From Dyadobacter sp. UC 10 (lineage in GTDB: Bacteria > Bacteroidota > Bacteroidia > Cytophagales > Spirosomataceae), in the NCBI RefSeq assembly GCF_008369915.1, contig NZ_VSRN01000001.1, positions 5,824,501-5,888,500 on the forward strand: a stretch of DNA of 64,000 nucleotides, in the 5' to 3' direction. This document shows positions 52,251 through 60,349 of the stretch, in pieces. The notes beneath the pieces were generated by a model. That model saw nothing but the letters and a program-made list of their open reading frames with translations. It had not been told where the DNA came from and did not search any database. The first letter of the stretch is position 1; every line of letters begins with the position of its first letter. The translations under genes were made by a program, and so were the position numbers.

Positions 52251-52290
52251 TTATAAGCAGAGCTTATAACGTTATAAGTCCTGCTTATAA
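52251..52290. promoter_or_regulatory. 40-bp palindrome with four TTATAAG boxes
   Basis: Outer arms TTATAAGCAG (52251-52260) and CTGCTTATAA (52281-52290) are perfect complements. The centre CTTATAACGTTATAAG (52263-52278) is itself a perfect 16-bp palindrome. Only the two positions between differ (one wobble, one mismatch). It lies 106 bp before the C10 protease start, where an operator would be expected. The function is a guess. Confidence 0.5.
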
Positions 52291-52331
52291 AATAGATTTT
52301 ACCTTGAACAAATAGTACAGTATAAAGAAAA

Positions 52332-52351
52332 CGTCCGGCATTTGCCGGACG
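52332..52351 (-). terminator. Terminator after the SDR gene
   Basis: A 9-bp perfect stem CGTCCGGCA/TGCCGGACG with a 2-nt loop at its tip. On the minus strand it is followed by TTTTCTTTA. It ends transcripts of the SDR gene. Confidence 0.75.
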
Positions 52352-52383
52352 CTATTTATTGATGAAGTAAGTAATTTGACCAT

Positions 52384-53208
52384 TTAACCATTATCCGAAA
52401 ACTCAGGATAAAGCGTCATTCCGCCGTCGATATATAATGTTTCTCCATTCACGTAATCAGAATCATCGGAAGCGAGCCAGGCTACTGCTTTGGCAACGTC
52501 CTGCGGCGTACCGATCCTTTTGTAGGGAATCAGGTTCATCAGTTCATCATACTTAGCCGGATCCGACCAGACTTCCTTGTTAATAGGCGTCTTAATCGCG
52601 CCCGGACTTACTGAATTGACCCTTATTTTATGCGGAGCAAGTTCCTGGGATATGGATTTCATAAACATCATGATACCTCCTTTTGAAGCCGCATAATTTA
52701 CATGGCCGGCCCAGGGAATGATGTCGTGAACCGAGCTCATCATCACGATTTTGCCTATTGAAAGCTCACTATGACTGGTGCCTTCGGCAGCTTTTTCCTG
52801 AGCGAGAAATTGCCTGGCAGCAGCGCGGCAGCAAAGGAACATGCCCGTGAGATTTACGTCGATTACCTTCTGCCACTCCTGCAAGGTCATCTCCAGAAAC
52901 GGCGCATCTTTTTGCAATCCGGCATTGCTGATTAGTACATCCAGTCTTCCGAATTTGTTAATCGTCTCTCTGAACATCGCCAGTACATCATCCTCGCGGC
53001 TAACATCAGCTTTAACCAGTATTGCCTCGCCACCTCTTTTGACTATTTCATCTACCGTATCCTTACCCGCTTCTGCATTCGAACTATAATTGACGACGAC
53101 TTTTGCACCCTGGTTGGCGAAATGAATTGCGCAGGCTTTACCAATTCCCGAGCTTGACCCGGTCACGATAACAACCTGACCTTTAAATTTCAGTTCAGGA
53201 CCTATCAT
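52384..53208 (-). CDS. SDR-family oxidoreductase (glucose-1-dehydrogenase-like)
   Basis: A 274-residue classical short-chain dehydrogenase. The NAD(P)-binding motif is VIVTGSSSGIGKACAIHF, followed by NYSSN, which often marks NADP preference. The NAG motif is ISNAGLQKDAPF, and the active-site Tyr/Lys pair is in YAASKGGIMMFMKS with the catalytic Ser in MMSSVHD. The C-terminus ETLYIDGGMTLYPEF is typical of the glucose-1-dehydrogenase-like group. The substrate is uncertain. The gene starts within the stop of the preceding small gene (ATGA), so they are cotranscribed. Confidence 0.9.
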   Translation of the reverse strand: MIGPELKFKGQVVIVTGSSSGIGKACAIHFANQGAKVVVNYSSNAEAGKDTVDEIVKRGGEAILVKADVSREDDVLAMFRETINKFGRLDVLISNAGLQKDAPFLEMTLQEWQKVIDVNLTGMFLCCRAAARQFLAQEKAAEGTSHSELSIGKIVMMSSVHDIIPWAGHVNYAASKGGIMMFMKSISQELAPHKIRVNSVSPGAIKTPINKEVWSDPAKYDELMNLIPYKRIGTPQDVAKAVAWLASDDSDYVNGETLYIDGGMTLYPEFSDNG

Positions 53209-53420
53209 ATAATTTCTTTTTCGATTGATTTCAATTTTTTCCAGACACTGCGGTTAATCTTTTTGACCGCCCAGTTTTTCGCGATCAATATGGCTTTTGC
53301 GACAGCGTCGCGGGGAGAAATGTTATGGGAGCGAAGAAGCTCTTGTGCAATGACAACCGCTTTTTCACGGGTTGTGGGAGATAAATACATCAATTCAGGT
53401 AATGAGATCCTTGCGTCCAT
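53205..53420 (-). CDS. Small hypothetical protein, 71 aa, coupled to SDR
   Basis: A 71-residue basic helical protein (SPTTREKAVVIAQELLRSHNIS, then RDAVAKAILIAKNWAVKKINRS). The pattern is two amphipathic helices with no membrane segment. I do not recognise a domain. It overlaps the SDR start by 4 bp (ATGA) and has normal-looking codons, so it is probably real. It could be a regulator or chaperone of the SDR, which is inference. Confidence 0.55.
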   Translation of the reverse strand: MDARISLPELMYLSPTTREKAVVIAQELLRSHNISPRDAVAKAILIAKNWAVKKINRSVWKKLKSIEKEII

Positions 53421-53567
53421 AGATTAACGTGAATTTTAGTAACAGGTTTTTGTTTGATGATTTTGTGTAACTGACGTTCATAAAATTCGGTGCCAGTCGG
53501 CCGCTGCGGTGCTTTGATTACATATCGAGTTTCAGGCACCCCAATTTTCAGCACTGCGTGTAAAAAA

Positions 53568-53593
53568 AATCCCCATCTGTCAAGACGGGGATT
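53568..53593 (-). terminator. Terminator after dnaK
   Basis: AATCCCCATCT (53568-53578) pairs with AGACGGGGATT (53583-53593) with one mismatch. On the minus strand it is followed by seven T. It lies 15 bp past the dnaK stop. Confidence 0.85.
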
Positions 53594-53607
53594 TTTAAAG
53601 GGGCGTC

Positions 53608-55527
53608 TTATTTGACTTCTTCAAAATTAACGTCCGTCACATCGTCGGTCGCATTGGCACTATCCGCAGCTCCCGGATTTCCAGGATTTGCCCCGCCCGC
53701 AGGACCTGCACCAGGCTGACCTTCGCCACCCTGAGCATACATTTCCTGAGAAGCAGCCTGCCATGCAGCATTCAATTTTTCCATTGCGGAATCAATTCCG
53801 GAAAGATCCTGGCTCTGGTGAGCAGTTCTCAATTCAGCCAATGCACCTTCGATATTGGACTTATTACCCTCAGAAAGTTTTTCGCCAAATTCTTTCAGCT
53901 GTTTGTCAGTTGAGAAGATCAGGCTATCTGCCGCATTGATTTTCTCAATTTTCTCACGCTCCGCCTTATCAGCTGCTTCGTTGGCTTTTGCCTCTTCGCG
54001 CATTCTGTTAATTTCAGCGTCAGTTAAGCCGCTGGAAGCTTCGATGCGGATTTTTTGCTCTTTTCCTGTTCCTTTATCTTTTGCCGAAACGTGCAGGATA
54101 CCATTTGCATCCACATCGAAAGTAACCTCGATTTGTGGGGTACCGCGTTGTGCCGGTGGAATATCAGACAAGTGAAAACGGCCCAATGTGCGGTTCTGAG
54201 TAGCCATAGGACGCTCTCCCTGTAACACGTGGATCTCAACAGAAGGCTGGTTGTCAGCAGCGGTCGAGAATGTTTCCGTTTTTTTCGAAGGAATAGTTGT
54301 ATTCGCATCGATTAGTTTTGTGAATACACCTCCCAGGGTTTCAATACCCAATGAAAGCGGGATCACGTCGAGCAGCAATACATCTTTTACTTCACCCGTC
54401 AAAACACCACCCTGAATCGCGGCACCAACTGCAACTGCTTCGTCCGGGTTAACGTTTTTCGAAGGTTTTCTGCCAAAGAACTTTTCAACTTCTTCCTGTA
54501 CACGAGGAATACGCGTTGAACCGCCTACAAGGATTACTTCATTGATATCACTATTCGAGTAACCTGCGTTTTTCATCGCTTTCTTGCAAGGCTCCATCAT
54601 TCTCTGGAACAATGAATCAGCAAGCTGCTCGAATTTCGCGCGGGTCAATGTGCGCACCAGGTGCTTTGGAATTCCGTCAACCGGGAATATATATGGTAAG
54701 TTGATTTCAGTCTGTGTTCCGCTGGACAATTCAACTTTCGCTTTTTCCGCAGCTTCTTTCAAACGTTGCAGCGCCATCGGATCTTTACGCAGATCAACCG
54801 CTTCGTCTTTTTGAAATTCGTCGGCAAGCCAGTTGATAATTACCTGGTCAAAGTCATCACCACCAAGGTGTGTATCACCGTCGGTTGATTTTACTTCGAA
54901 AACGCCGTCGCCCAGTTCAAGGATCGAAACGTCAAAAGTACCACCACCCAAGTCGAAAACAGCGATTTTCATATCCATGTGCTGCTTGTCAAGACCATAA
55001 GCAAGGGCAGCAGCAGTAGGTTCGTTGATGATACGCTTCACATCCAAACCTGCGATTTGTCCTGCTTCCTTAGTTGCCTGACGTTCCGCGTCATTAAAGT
55101 AAGCAGGTACCGTAATAACCGCCTCCGTTACTTCCTGACCAAGATAATCTTCCGCAGTTTGTCTCATTTTTTGTAAAATGAAAGCAGAAACCTCCTGGGG
55201 CGTATAAAGCCTGTCTCCGATAGGGATACGCGGCGTATTGTTCGGGCCTTTCTCTACGCTGTAAGCAACCGTCTTCAATTCGCTGGTTGTTTCATCGTAT
55301 TTTTTACCCATAAATCTTTTTATGGAGCTGATAGTATGCTTGGGATTAGTGATCGCCTGACGTTTGGCCGGTGCTCCGATTTTGCGTTCACCATTATCCA
55401 TGAATGCAACCACAGATGGAGTAGTGCGGGCTCCTTCGCTGTTTGCAATTACAACCGGCTCGTTACCCTCCATGACAGCCACGCAGGAGTTCGTTGTTCC
55501 TAAGTCTATGCCAATAATTTTTCCCAT
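53608..55527 (-). CDS. dnaK: Molecular chaperone DnaK (Hsp70)
   Basis: A 639-residue Hsp70. The ATPase domain has GIDLGTTNSCVAV at the start, IAVFDLGGGTFDVSILE and EVILVGGSTRIPRVQ. The substrate-binding domain has LLLDVIPLSLGIETLGG, and the C-terminal lid runs into a Gly/Ala/Pro-rich tail ending DVTDVNFEEVK, the standard end. It is the central ATP-driven chaperone. No dnaJ or grpE is adjacent, which is common in Bacteroidota. It has its own terminator. I see no CIRCE element upstream within the visible 160 bp. Confidence 0.98.
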   Translation of the reverse strand: MGKIIGIDLGTTNSCVAVMEGNEPVVIANSEGARTTPSVVAFMDNGERKIGAPAKRQAITNPKHTISSIKRFMGKKYDETTSELKTVAYSVEKGPNNTPRIPIGDRLYTPQEVSAFILQKMRQTAEDYLGQEVTEAVITVPAYFNDAERQATKEAGQIAGLDVKRIINEPTAAALAYGLDKQHMDMKIAVFDLGGGTFDVSILELGDGVFEVKSTDGDTHLGGDDFDQVIINWLADEFQKDEAVDLRKDPMALQRLKEAAEKAKVELSSGTQTEINLPYIFPVDGIPKHLVRTLTRAKFEQLADSLFQRMMEPCKKAMKNAGYSNSDINEVILVGGSTRIPRVQEEVEKFFGRKPSKNVNPDEAVAVGAAIQGGVLTGEVKDVLLLDVIPLSLGIETLGGVFTKLIDANTTIPSKKTETFSTAADNQPSVEIHVLQGERPMATQNRTLGRFHLSDIPPAQRGTPQIEVTFDVDANGILHVSAKDKGTGKEQKIRIEASSGLTDAEINRMREEAKANEAADKAEREKIEKINAADSLIFSTDKQLKEFGEKLSEGNKSNIEGALAELRTAHQSQDLSGIDSAMEKLNAAWQAASQEMYAQGGEGQPGAGPAGGANPGNPGAADSANATDDVTDVNFEEVK

Positions 55528-55656
55528 TGTTCTATATTAAAAGTTAAGTATAATTTGATTCTGTTCTGTCGAGCTGCTAATCGATATTTCGACCGCTCTG
55601 AGACTTTCTAAAAAGCCCGTACCAGATTAGAGATACAATGGGGGAAGTGACAAAGT

Positions 55657-55680
55657 GTCAGGCTGGGATTCCAGCCTGAC
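55657..55680. terminator. 10-bp hairpin after phospholipase C
   Basis: GTCAGGCTGG (55657-55666) pairs perfectly with CCAGCCTGAC (55671-55680), loop GATT. The minus-strand tail is only T-rich in part (CACTTTGTC), so it may be a weak terminator for the phospholipase gene, or a 5' hairpin near the dnaK promoter. Confidence 0.5.
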
Positions 55681-55691
55681 GAAAGTATTTA

Positions 55692-58232
55692 TTAAACGCG
55701 TACTTGTCCCATATAAGGGTCGCTCTGGCTCAGATATCCGGTTTCCACGTGCCCGGCGTAGCGTTGCAGGAAGTGAGGGTCATTTTCAAGGGTGACCGAG
55801 AAATCGTACCAGTTAGAGCTGTTTTTTAGATCAAAAGGTATGCGAATTTCGTTTTTCGCAGCGTATTCCTCCATATTAATCCTCTTACTATCAGCATTGT
55901 AGGCGTTGTCTGTAATAGTAATAACGGCATTCTTATCCGGATCGAGATTACTTAGTGTAAAAACAGCAAATGCCTCCGAATTCTTACTTTTACCGGGCTG
56001 ATATTGCAACCCTACTTTCACAGATCCGGCATCTTTTGTGCCGGTATATTCCCTGTAAAACCCGTTGGGACCATATACGCGCAAATGATATTTACCGCCT
56101 TCAAAATCGGCTATTTTCCAGGATCCTTTCAACGCGTCTCCCGCTTTTACTGCATAGTTCCAGACCTTAAAAGCCTCATTTTTATATTTTGTCGGGGCAT
56201 AAATCATAAATGGTGAGCCGGCTGCCTTATCCTTAAACATGCCATTTTTGGCTTCCAGCGTAATTTCAAATGCAGTTTTGTCAGATTTTAAGGCGCCTTC
56301 CGCCGACAGCTCGTATGGAATGGGGCAGGAGGGGCGTGTCCCTTTTTCCTGTTTTGGTAAAACGGACGAGGCAAGCGGGTCCTTATTAACCGATTCAATT
56401 TCTCCCTTGCTCAACGCTTTATAACCAGTCGGCAGTCTTTTAAACTTGGCATTAAATATTCCCTCCATGAATTCGTCTCTTTCCAGAAATGTCGGCAGCT
56501 TGCTCTGCTCGCCTTCATAGGGCAGGAATGTAGAAGTAAGGTCGCCGCAGATGGTACGTCTCCATTCGCTGATATTCGTTTCCCTGATTTCCTTGCCGGA
56601 TTTATGCGAGACAAACTTTTCCAGGAATTGCAGAATGGAGGTATGATCAAAAACTTCGGAGCACACATTACCGCCCCGGTTCCAGGGCGAAGCAACCACC
56701 AGAGGTACCCGATAACCAAGCCCAATCGGACTTTCACGACTCTCTTTTTGAGACTTTTTGGTCATATCCTCCTGCAAAGTCACATATTCGGTCTTGCAGT
56801 CGATGCCTTTTGAAACGGCGCCGGTATCTTCCTTGTAAGGATTTGGGACTGAAAATGGAGGTACGTGATCGAAATAGCCGTCATTTTCATCGTAACAGAG
56901 GATGAAGATCGTCTTCTTCCATACTTCCGGATCGGTGGTCAGAATATCCATTACTTCCGATACGTACCATGCCCCATACCAGGGGGAAGTGGGGTGATCC
57001 GAGAAATTTTCAGGCGCTACGAGCCAGGAAACGGTAGGAAGGTTGCCCGTTTTCACATCGGACCGGAATTGATGAAGAATATCTCCCAGCGGCGCCTTTG
57101 CCTCATGTTCAATATCACCGTCCAAGTATTTAACGGTCGTTATTTTTCTGTATTCGGGGTCATTTTTATTGATCGTAAATGCTTTCTGATGAATATTCTT
57201 TTCGCGTTGAGAAAGTTTTTCAAAATTCTCGGGACTCCATCTTATTATTTCCTCTTTTGCTAATGCAAGACTTGCCTGTTGCGCACTGATCTTTTTCGCG
57301 AGCGCATCAGCGTCCTTTCCGGGCTGCATTGTTTTTAGCTTGGCCTGTGCCTCTTCAATTTCCTTCGGCAAATTTTTTATCTGCCCTTTTAAATATTCCT
57401 GGTAGCCGGTATGAAAACGGATCTGATATTGAGAAAACCACTCAATAGGGTTATCCGTAAAGTTGGCCAGCCAGGATTCTTCTTCTCCTGTCAACCCGGT
57501 CGGGATACTCAGTTCATTCTGATAGATTTTCCATGAAACGCCATGGTCTTCCAGCCTTTCAGGAAATGTAGTCCAGGAAGCTTCTGCATCGTCGGACACA
57601 TTTTCGTTTCTGACATTCGCGTAATTTTTAGGGTCAGGGCTTTCGCGAATCGTTCCGGTCCACAGGTACAGCCTGTTGGGTGTGGTACCTGTCAGTGACG
57701 AGCAAAAGTTCTGATCACAAACGGTAAATGCGTCTGCCAGCGCATAATAGAAGGGGATATCCTCGCGGTTATAATATCCTAGCGTCAGAGGCATTTTGGT
57801 GTAATCCTTATGCCCTGGCTGCTTGGCGATCAGCCATTGGTCATACTTGCCGTTATTCCGCGCATCTACCTGATTGGTCCAGGAATGTGGGAGTGAGCCC
57901 ATCCAGGTTGCATTGGTTTCCCGCATATTTAATCGAAACGGAACGTGCGTTTCTCCGAATGCATTCTTTTGCAGCCAAACAAGATTTTGATCGGGAAGCT
58001 GGATCGCCCGTGGGTCATTAAACCCGCGCACGCCGCGCAGTGCTCCGTAAGAGTGGTCGAAAGAACGGTTTTCCTGCATCAATATCACCACGTGTTCGGC
58101 ATCCTGCCATGTTGTGCCTTGGGGTGGATTTATGGCCAATGCCTTCTGAATAGAAGCGGGCAGGGTGCTGAATAATCCGGCTGCTCCTGTGAGTAAGGTA
58201 GCTTTCCGGATAAATTCTCTTCTCGAATCCAT
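55692..58232 (-). CDS. Phosphocholine-specific phospholipase C (Tat-exported)
   Basis: An 846-residue protein of the non-haemolytic PLC/acid-phosphatase (AcpA) superfamily. The Tat signal is SRREFIRKATLLTGAAGLF. The catalytic phosphoesterase domain begins HVVILMQENRSFDHSYGAL, with FCSSLTGTTPNRLYLW, ILCYDENDGYFDHVPPF and the late GLGYRVPLVVASPWNRGG. Two C-terminal beta domains of the DUF756 type follow (about 640-725 and 745-840). It hydrolyses phosphatidylcholine or related lipids outside the cytoplasm. Length is typical. No chaperone or sphingomyelinase gene is linked. It lies upstream of dnaK on the same strand but is separated from it by a hairpin. Confidence 0.93.
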   Translation of the reverse strand: MDSRREFIRKATLLTGAAGLFSTLPASIQKALAINPPQGTTWQDAEHVVILMQENRSFDHSYGALRGVRGFNDPRAIQLPDQNLVWLQKNAFGETHVPFRLNMRETNATWMGSLPHSWTNQVDARNNGKYDQWLIAKQPGHKDYTKMPLTLGYYNREDIPFYYALADAFTVCDQNFCSSLTGTTPNRLYLWTGTIRESPDPKNYANVRNENVSDDAEASWTTFPERLEDHGVSWKIYQNELSIPTGLTGEEESWLANFTDNPIEWFSQYQIRFHTGYQEYLKGQIKNLPKEIEEAQAKLKTMQPGKDADALAKKISAQQASLALAKEEIIRWSPENFEKLSQREKNIHQKAFTINKNDPEYRKITTVKYLDGDIEHEAKAPLGDILHQFRSDVKTGNLPTVSWLVAPENFSDHPTSPWYGAWYVSEVMDILTTDPEVWKKTIFILCYDENDGYFDHVPPFSVPNPYKEDTGAVSKGIDCKTEYVTLQEDMTKKSQKESRESPIGLGYRVPLVVASPWNRGGNVCSEVFDHTSILQFLEKFVSHKSGKEIRETNISEWRRTICGDLTSTFLPYEGEQSKLPTFLERDEFMEGIFNAKFKRLPTGYKALSKGEIESVNKDPLASSVLPKQEKGTRPSCPIPYELSAEGALKSDKTAFEITLEAKNGMFKDKAAGSPFMIYAPTKYKNEAFKVWNYAVKAGDALKGSWKIADFEGGKYHLRVYGPNGFYREYTGTKDAGSVKVGLQYQPGKSKNSEAFAVFTLSNLDPDKNAVITITDNAYNADSKRINMEEYAAKNEIRIPFDLKNSSNWYDFSVTLENDPHFLQRYAGHVETGYLSQSDPYMGQVRV

Positions 58233-58240
58233 AGTAAGGT

Positions 58241-58312
58241 GAGTTAAAAAGAAAAAGGGCTTTAAGGATAGTACATCATTTTGTGCAAATGTACTATCCT
58301 TTTAAAGCCCTT
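58241..58312 (-). terminator. Strong long-stem terminator
   Basis: The left arm from 58255 (AAGGGCTTTAAGGATAGTAC) pairs with the right arm ending at 58312. The stem has about 22 pairs with a 2-nt bulge, the loop is about 12 nt, and the minus-strand tail is TTTTTCTTTTT. It terminates the Gly-rich protein gene before the phospholipase gene. Confidence 0.85.
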
Positions 58313-58339
58313 GCTTTATCTCGGTATTATTCTTTGTTA

Positions 58340-58834
58340 TTACTTGCCGCCAAAAAGGCCACCCAGCATACCGCCGAGATCGATGCCGCCTTGGCCCGGC
58401 TTTTCGTCCTTTCCGCCGCCAAAGAGGCCGCCGCCCATTTGAACCAGCGAGCCGAGGTCGAACCCGCCTCCGCCGGCTCCATTCATCTTGCCGATCACCG
58501 CCCCCAATACGCTCGGCAGCACAGCGTTAACGATGTTACCCGCCACCTGGCTGTTTAATCCAAACTTTTGAACGATGGCGCCGATAGCGTTGGTGGCGAT
58601 CGAAGCAACTATGGGATTGTTGAGAAGCGAAGCACCAGAGGTGCCGCTTTCGCCGGAAAAAAGGCTCATGAGGCCGCCGATGTTCCCGCTTTGTGCCTGA
58701 TCCTGCAAACCGCCGGTAATCGAGCCTACCAATGTGTTCATTACTTCCTGATTCTGCTCGTTAGGCACATCTGGGTTCTGGACTACGGCTTGTTGGGAAT
58801 TTTGTTGAACGAGGTCGAAAAGTTGTTCAAGCAT
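58340..58834 (-). CDS. Gly-rich DUF937-like protein
   Basis: A 164-residue protein from ATG 58834 (MLEQLFDLVQQNSQ); an open frame extends 20 codons further but starts with TTG. Residues 1-120 are small-residue-rich helices with GLMSLFSG, NPIVASIATNAIGAIVQKFGL and NIVNAVLPSVLGAVIGKM. This resembles the DUF937/YidB-like group. The last 40 residues are Gly-rich with repeats of GGLFGG. There is no signal peptide. The function is unknown. The gene is isolated between two strong terminators, so it is a single-gene transcript. Confidence 0.7.
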   Translation of the reverse strand: MLEQLFDLVQQNSQQAVVQNPDVPNEQNQEVMNTLVGSITGGLQDQAQSGNIGGLMSLFSGESGTSGASLLNNPIVASIATNAIGAIVQKFGLNSQVAGNIVNAVLPSVLGAVIGKMNGAGGGGFDLGSLVQMGGGLFGGGKDEKPGQGGIDLGGMLGGLFGGK

Positions 58835-58898
58835 GTTATTTGGTTTTGAGGTACGATAGTTGATTTTCGCCTGCAATATCCAAATTTTAGACAAAAAA

Positions 58899-58921
58899 AA
58901 TCCCGCCGGAAGGGCGGGATT
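58899..58921 (-). terminator. Terminator after rplT
   Basis: AATCCCGCC (58899-58907) pairs with GGCGGGATT (58913-58921), loop GGAAG. On the minus strand a run of T follows. It ends the thrS-infC-rpmI-rplT operon. Confidence 0.9.
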
Positions 58922-58927
58922 GCTGTT

Positions 58928-59272
58928 TTATTTTACCTGATCTACGATCGCTTTGAAAGCTTCCGGATGGTTCATCGCCAAGTCGGCGAGCACTTTTCTG
59001 TTTAGCTCGATGCCTTTTGCATTCAATTTGCCGATAAAAGCAGAATAAGACAATCCGTGCTCGCGGGTTCCTGCATTGATACGCTGGATCCACAGTGCGC
59101 GGAAATTACGCTTTTTCTGTTTACGGCCTGTGTATGCGTAAGCCAAACCGCGTTCTACCGCATTTTTAGCTACTGTCCATACATTCTTGCGACGGCCGAA
59201 ATAGCCTTTCGCAAGCTTCATTACTTTTTTACGTCTTGCACGTGACGCAACGTGATTTACTGAACGTGGCAT
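58928..59272 (-). CDS. rplT: 50S ribosomal protein L20
   Basis: A 114-residue ribosomal protein L20. It starts MPRSVNHVASRARRKKVMKL, then AKGYFGRRKNVWTVAKNAVERGLAYAYTGRKQKKR, and ends with the globular region FRALWIQRINAGTREHGLSYS. L20 binds 23S rRNA early in 50S assembly and in other bacteria also represses its own operon. It is the last gene of the leftward thrS-infC-rpmI-rplT operon, 104 bp after rpmI. Length and composition are normal. Confidence 0.98.
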   Translation of the reverse strand: MPRSVNHVASRARRKKVMKLAKGYFGRRKNVWTVAKNAVERGLAYAYTGRKQKKRNFRALWIQRINAGTREHGLSYSAFIGKLNAKGIELNRKVLADLAMNHPEAFKAIVDQVK

Positions 59273-59376
59273 GTTTTAACTGTTTTTGATAATGGGCGCT
59301 CTGCTGAGTCTTAAAAGCCTTTTACCGGGTTGAACAAAGAAACCGAAATGGTATTGTAATTAAATGGCCTGGCTAA

Positions 59377-59568
59377 TTAACCAAGCATTGCCAGCACTTG
59401 CTTGTGGTTAGACACGTCAATAAGACCAGTCTTCACCAACCCACGCTTGCGTTTGTTAGATTTTTTAGTCAGAATGTGACTGTGGAAAGCGTGTTTACGC
59501 TTAATTTTTCCAGTGCCGGTCAGCGTGAAACGCTTTTTAGCTCCTGAAACGCTTTTCATTTTAGGCAT
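59377..59568 (-). CDS. rpmI: 50S ribosomal protein L35
   Basis: A 63-residue highly basic L35. The segments MPKMKSVSGAKKRFTLTGTGKIKRKHAF and HILTKKSNKRKRGL are the family pattern. It is a small 50S component, encoded in the conserved order infC-rpmI-rplT. The gap to infC is 120 bp and contains a hairpin that may reduce read-through. Confidence 0.97.
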   Translation of the reverse strand: MPKMKSVSGAKKRFTLTGTGKIKRKHAFHSHILTKKSNKRKRGLVKTGLIDVSNHKQVLAMLG

Positions 59569-59637
59569 GATTCAAAAAATAATAGTTGATAAAATATAAA
59601 ACAGCGCGCAAAATTAGCCAAAATGTTTATAAAATGA

Positions 59638-59670
59638 AAATCGTGATCCCGGATTCCGGAACCACGATTT
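59638..59670 (-). terminator. Hairpin between infC and rpmI (possible attenuator)
   Basis: AAATCGTG (59638-59645) pairs with CACGATTT (59663-59670). The inside holds a CCGG/CCGG stem with a 3-nt loop and two mismatches. On the minus strand the tail is TTTTCATTTT. It follows the infC stop closely. It could be a partial terminator or a processing site within the operon. Confidence 0.5.
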
Positions 59671-59688
59671 CTATATATTATAAATATC

Positions 59689-60237
59689 TTATTTTTTCAA
59701 TGTTGGGGCGAGAATGATTGTCATCCTTTTTCCTTCGAGCTTAGGCTCCATTTCCAGCTTGCCGTATTCATTCAATGCCTCGGAAAATTTATTCAAAAGA
59801 TTTACACCTCTTTCCTTAAACACAATCGTACGACCTACGAAATGCACGTAAGCTTTTACTTTTGAGCCTTCTTTCAAAAAGTTGATCGCGTGTTTCAGCT
59901 TGAAATCAAAATCGTGATCGTCCGTGTTTGGTCCGAAACGAATTTCTTTGATAACCACTTTCTGGGCTTTCGCCTTGATCTCTTTTTGCTTTTTCTTTTG
60001 CTCGTACTTGAACTTGGAGTAGTCGACTACCTTGCAAACCGGAGGTACTGCTGTTGGTGCAATCTCAACCAAATCAAGACTTTGCGCCTTTGCAAGTGCT
60101 CGGGCTGTATTGATATCCACAATGCCTGGCTCAATATTTTCTCCAACCAGACGTACTTCTTTTGCTGTAATTCGTTCGTTTATTTTATAAGGTTCTTCGG
60201 GAACTCTTAACCGTCCACTAGGGGGTCTTAATGCCAT
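59689..60237 (-). CDS. infC: Translation initiation factor IF-3
   Basis: A 182-residue IF-3. The N-terminal domain includes YKINERITAKEVRLVGENIEPG and VCKVVDYSKFKYEQ. The basic linker is KKKQKEIKAKAQK. The C-terminal domain starts VVIKEIRFGPNTDDHDFDFKL and ends LEMEPKLEGKRMTIILAP. It promotes correct start-codon selection and prevents premature 70S formation. The start is an ordinary ATG, unlike the AUU of Escherichia coli infC, so the classic autoregulation by start codon is not seen. It lies 112 bp after thrS in the conserved operon. Confidence 0.97.
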   Translation of the reverse strand: MALRPPSGRLRVPEEPYKINERITAKEVRLVGENIEPGIVDINTARALAKAQSLDLVEIAPTAVPPVCKVVDYSKFKYEQKKKQKEIKAKAQKVVIKEIRFGPNTDDHDFDFKLKHAINFLKEGSKVKAYVHFVGRTIVFKERGVNLLNKFSEALNEYGKLEMEPKLEGKRMTIILAPTLKK

Positions 60238-60349
60238 ATAACTTGGTTTGGTGTTTTTTTGTTTTTTCGGTGAAAATCAAAAGTGCTAACAGTGCGGTAA
60301 CAAAAATAGTGCCTTCCTGCTTGAATTATAACAAAAAGTTAGGAAAACA

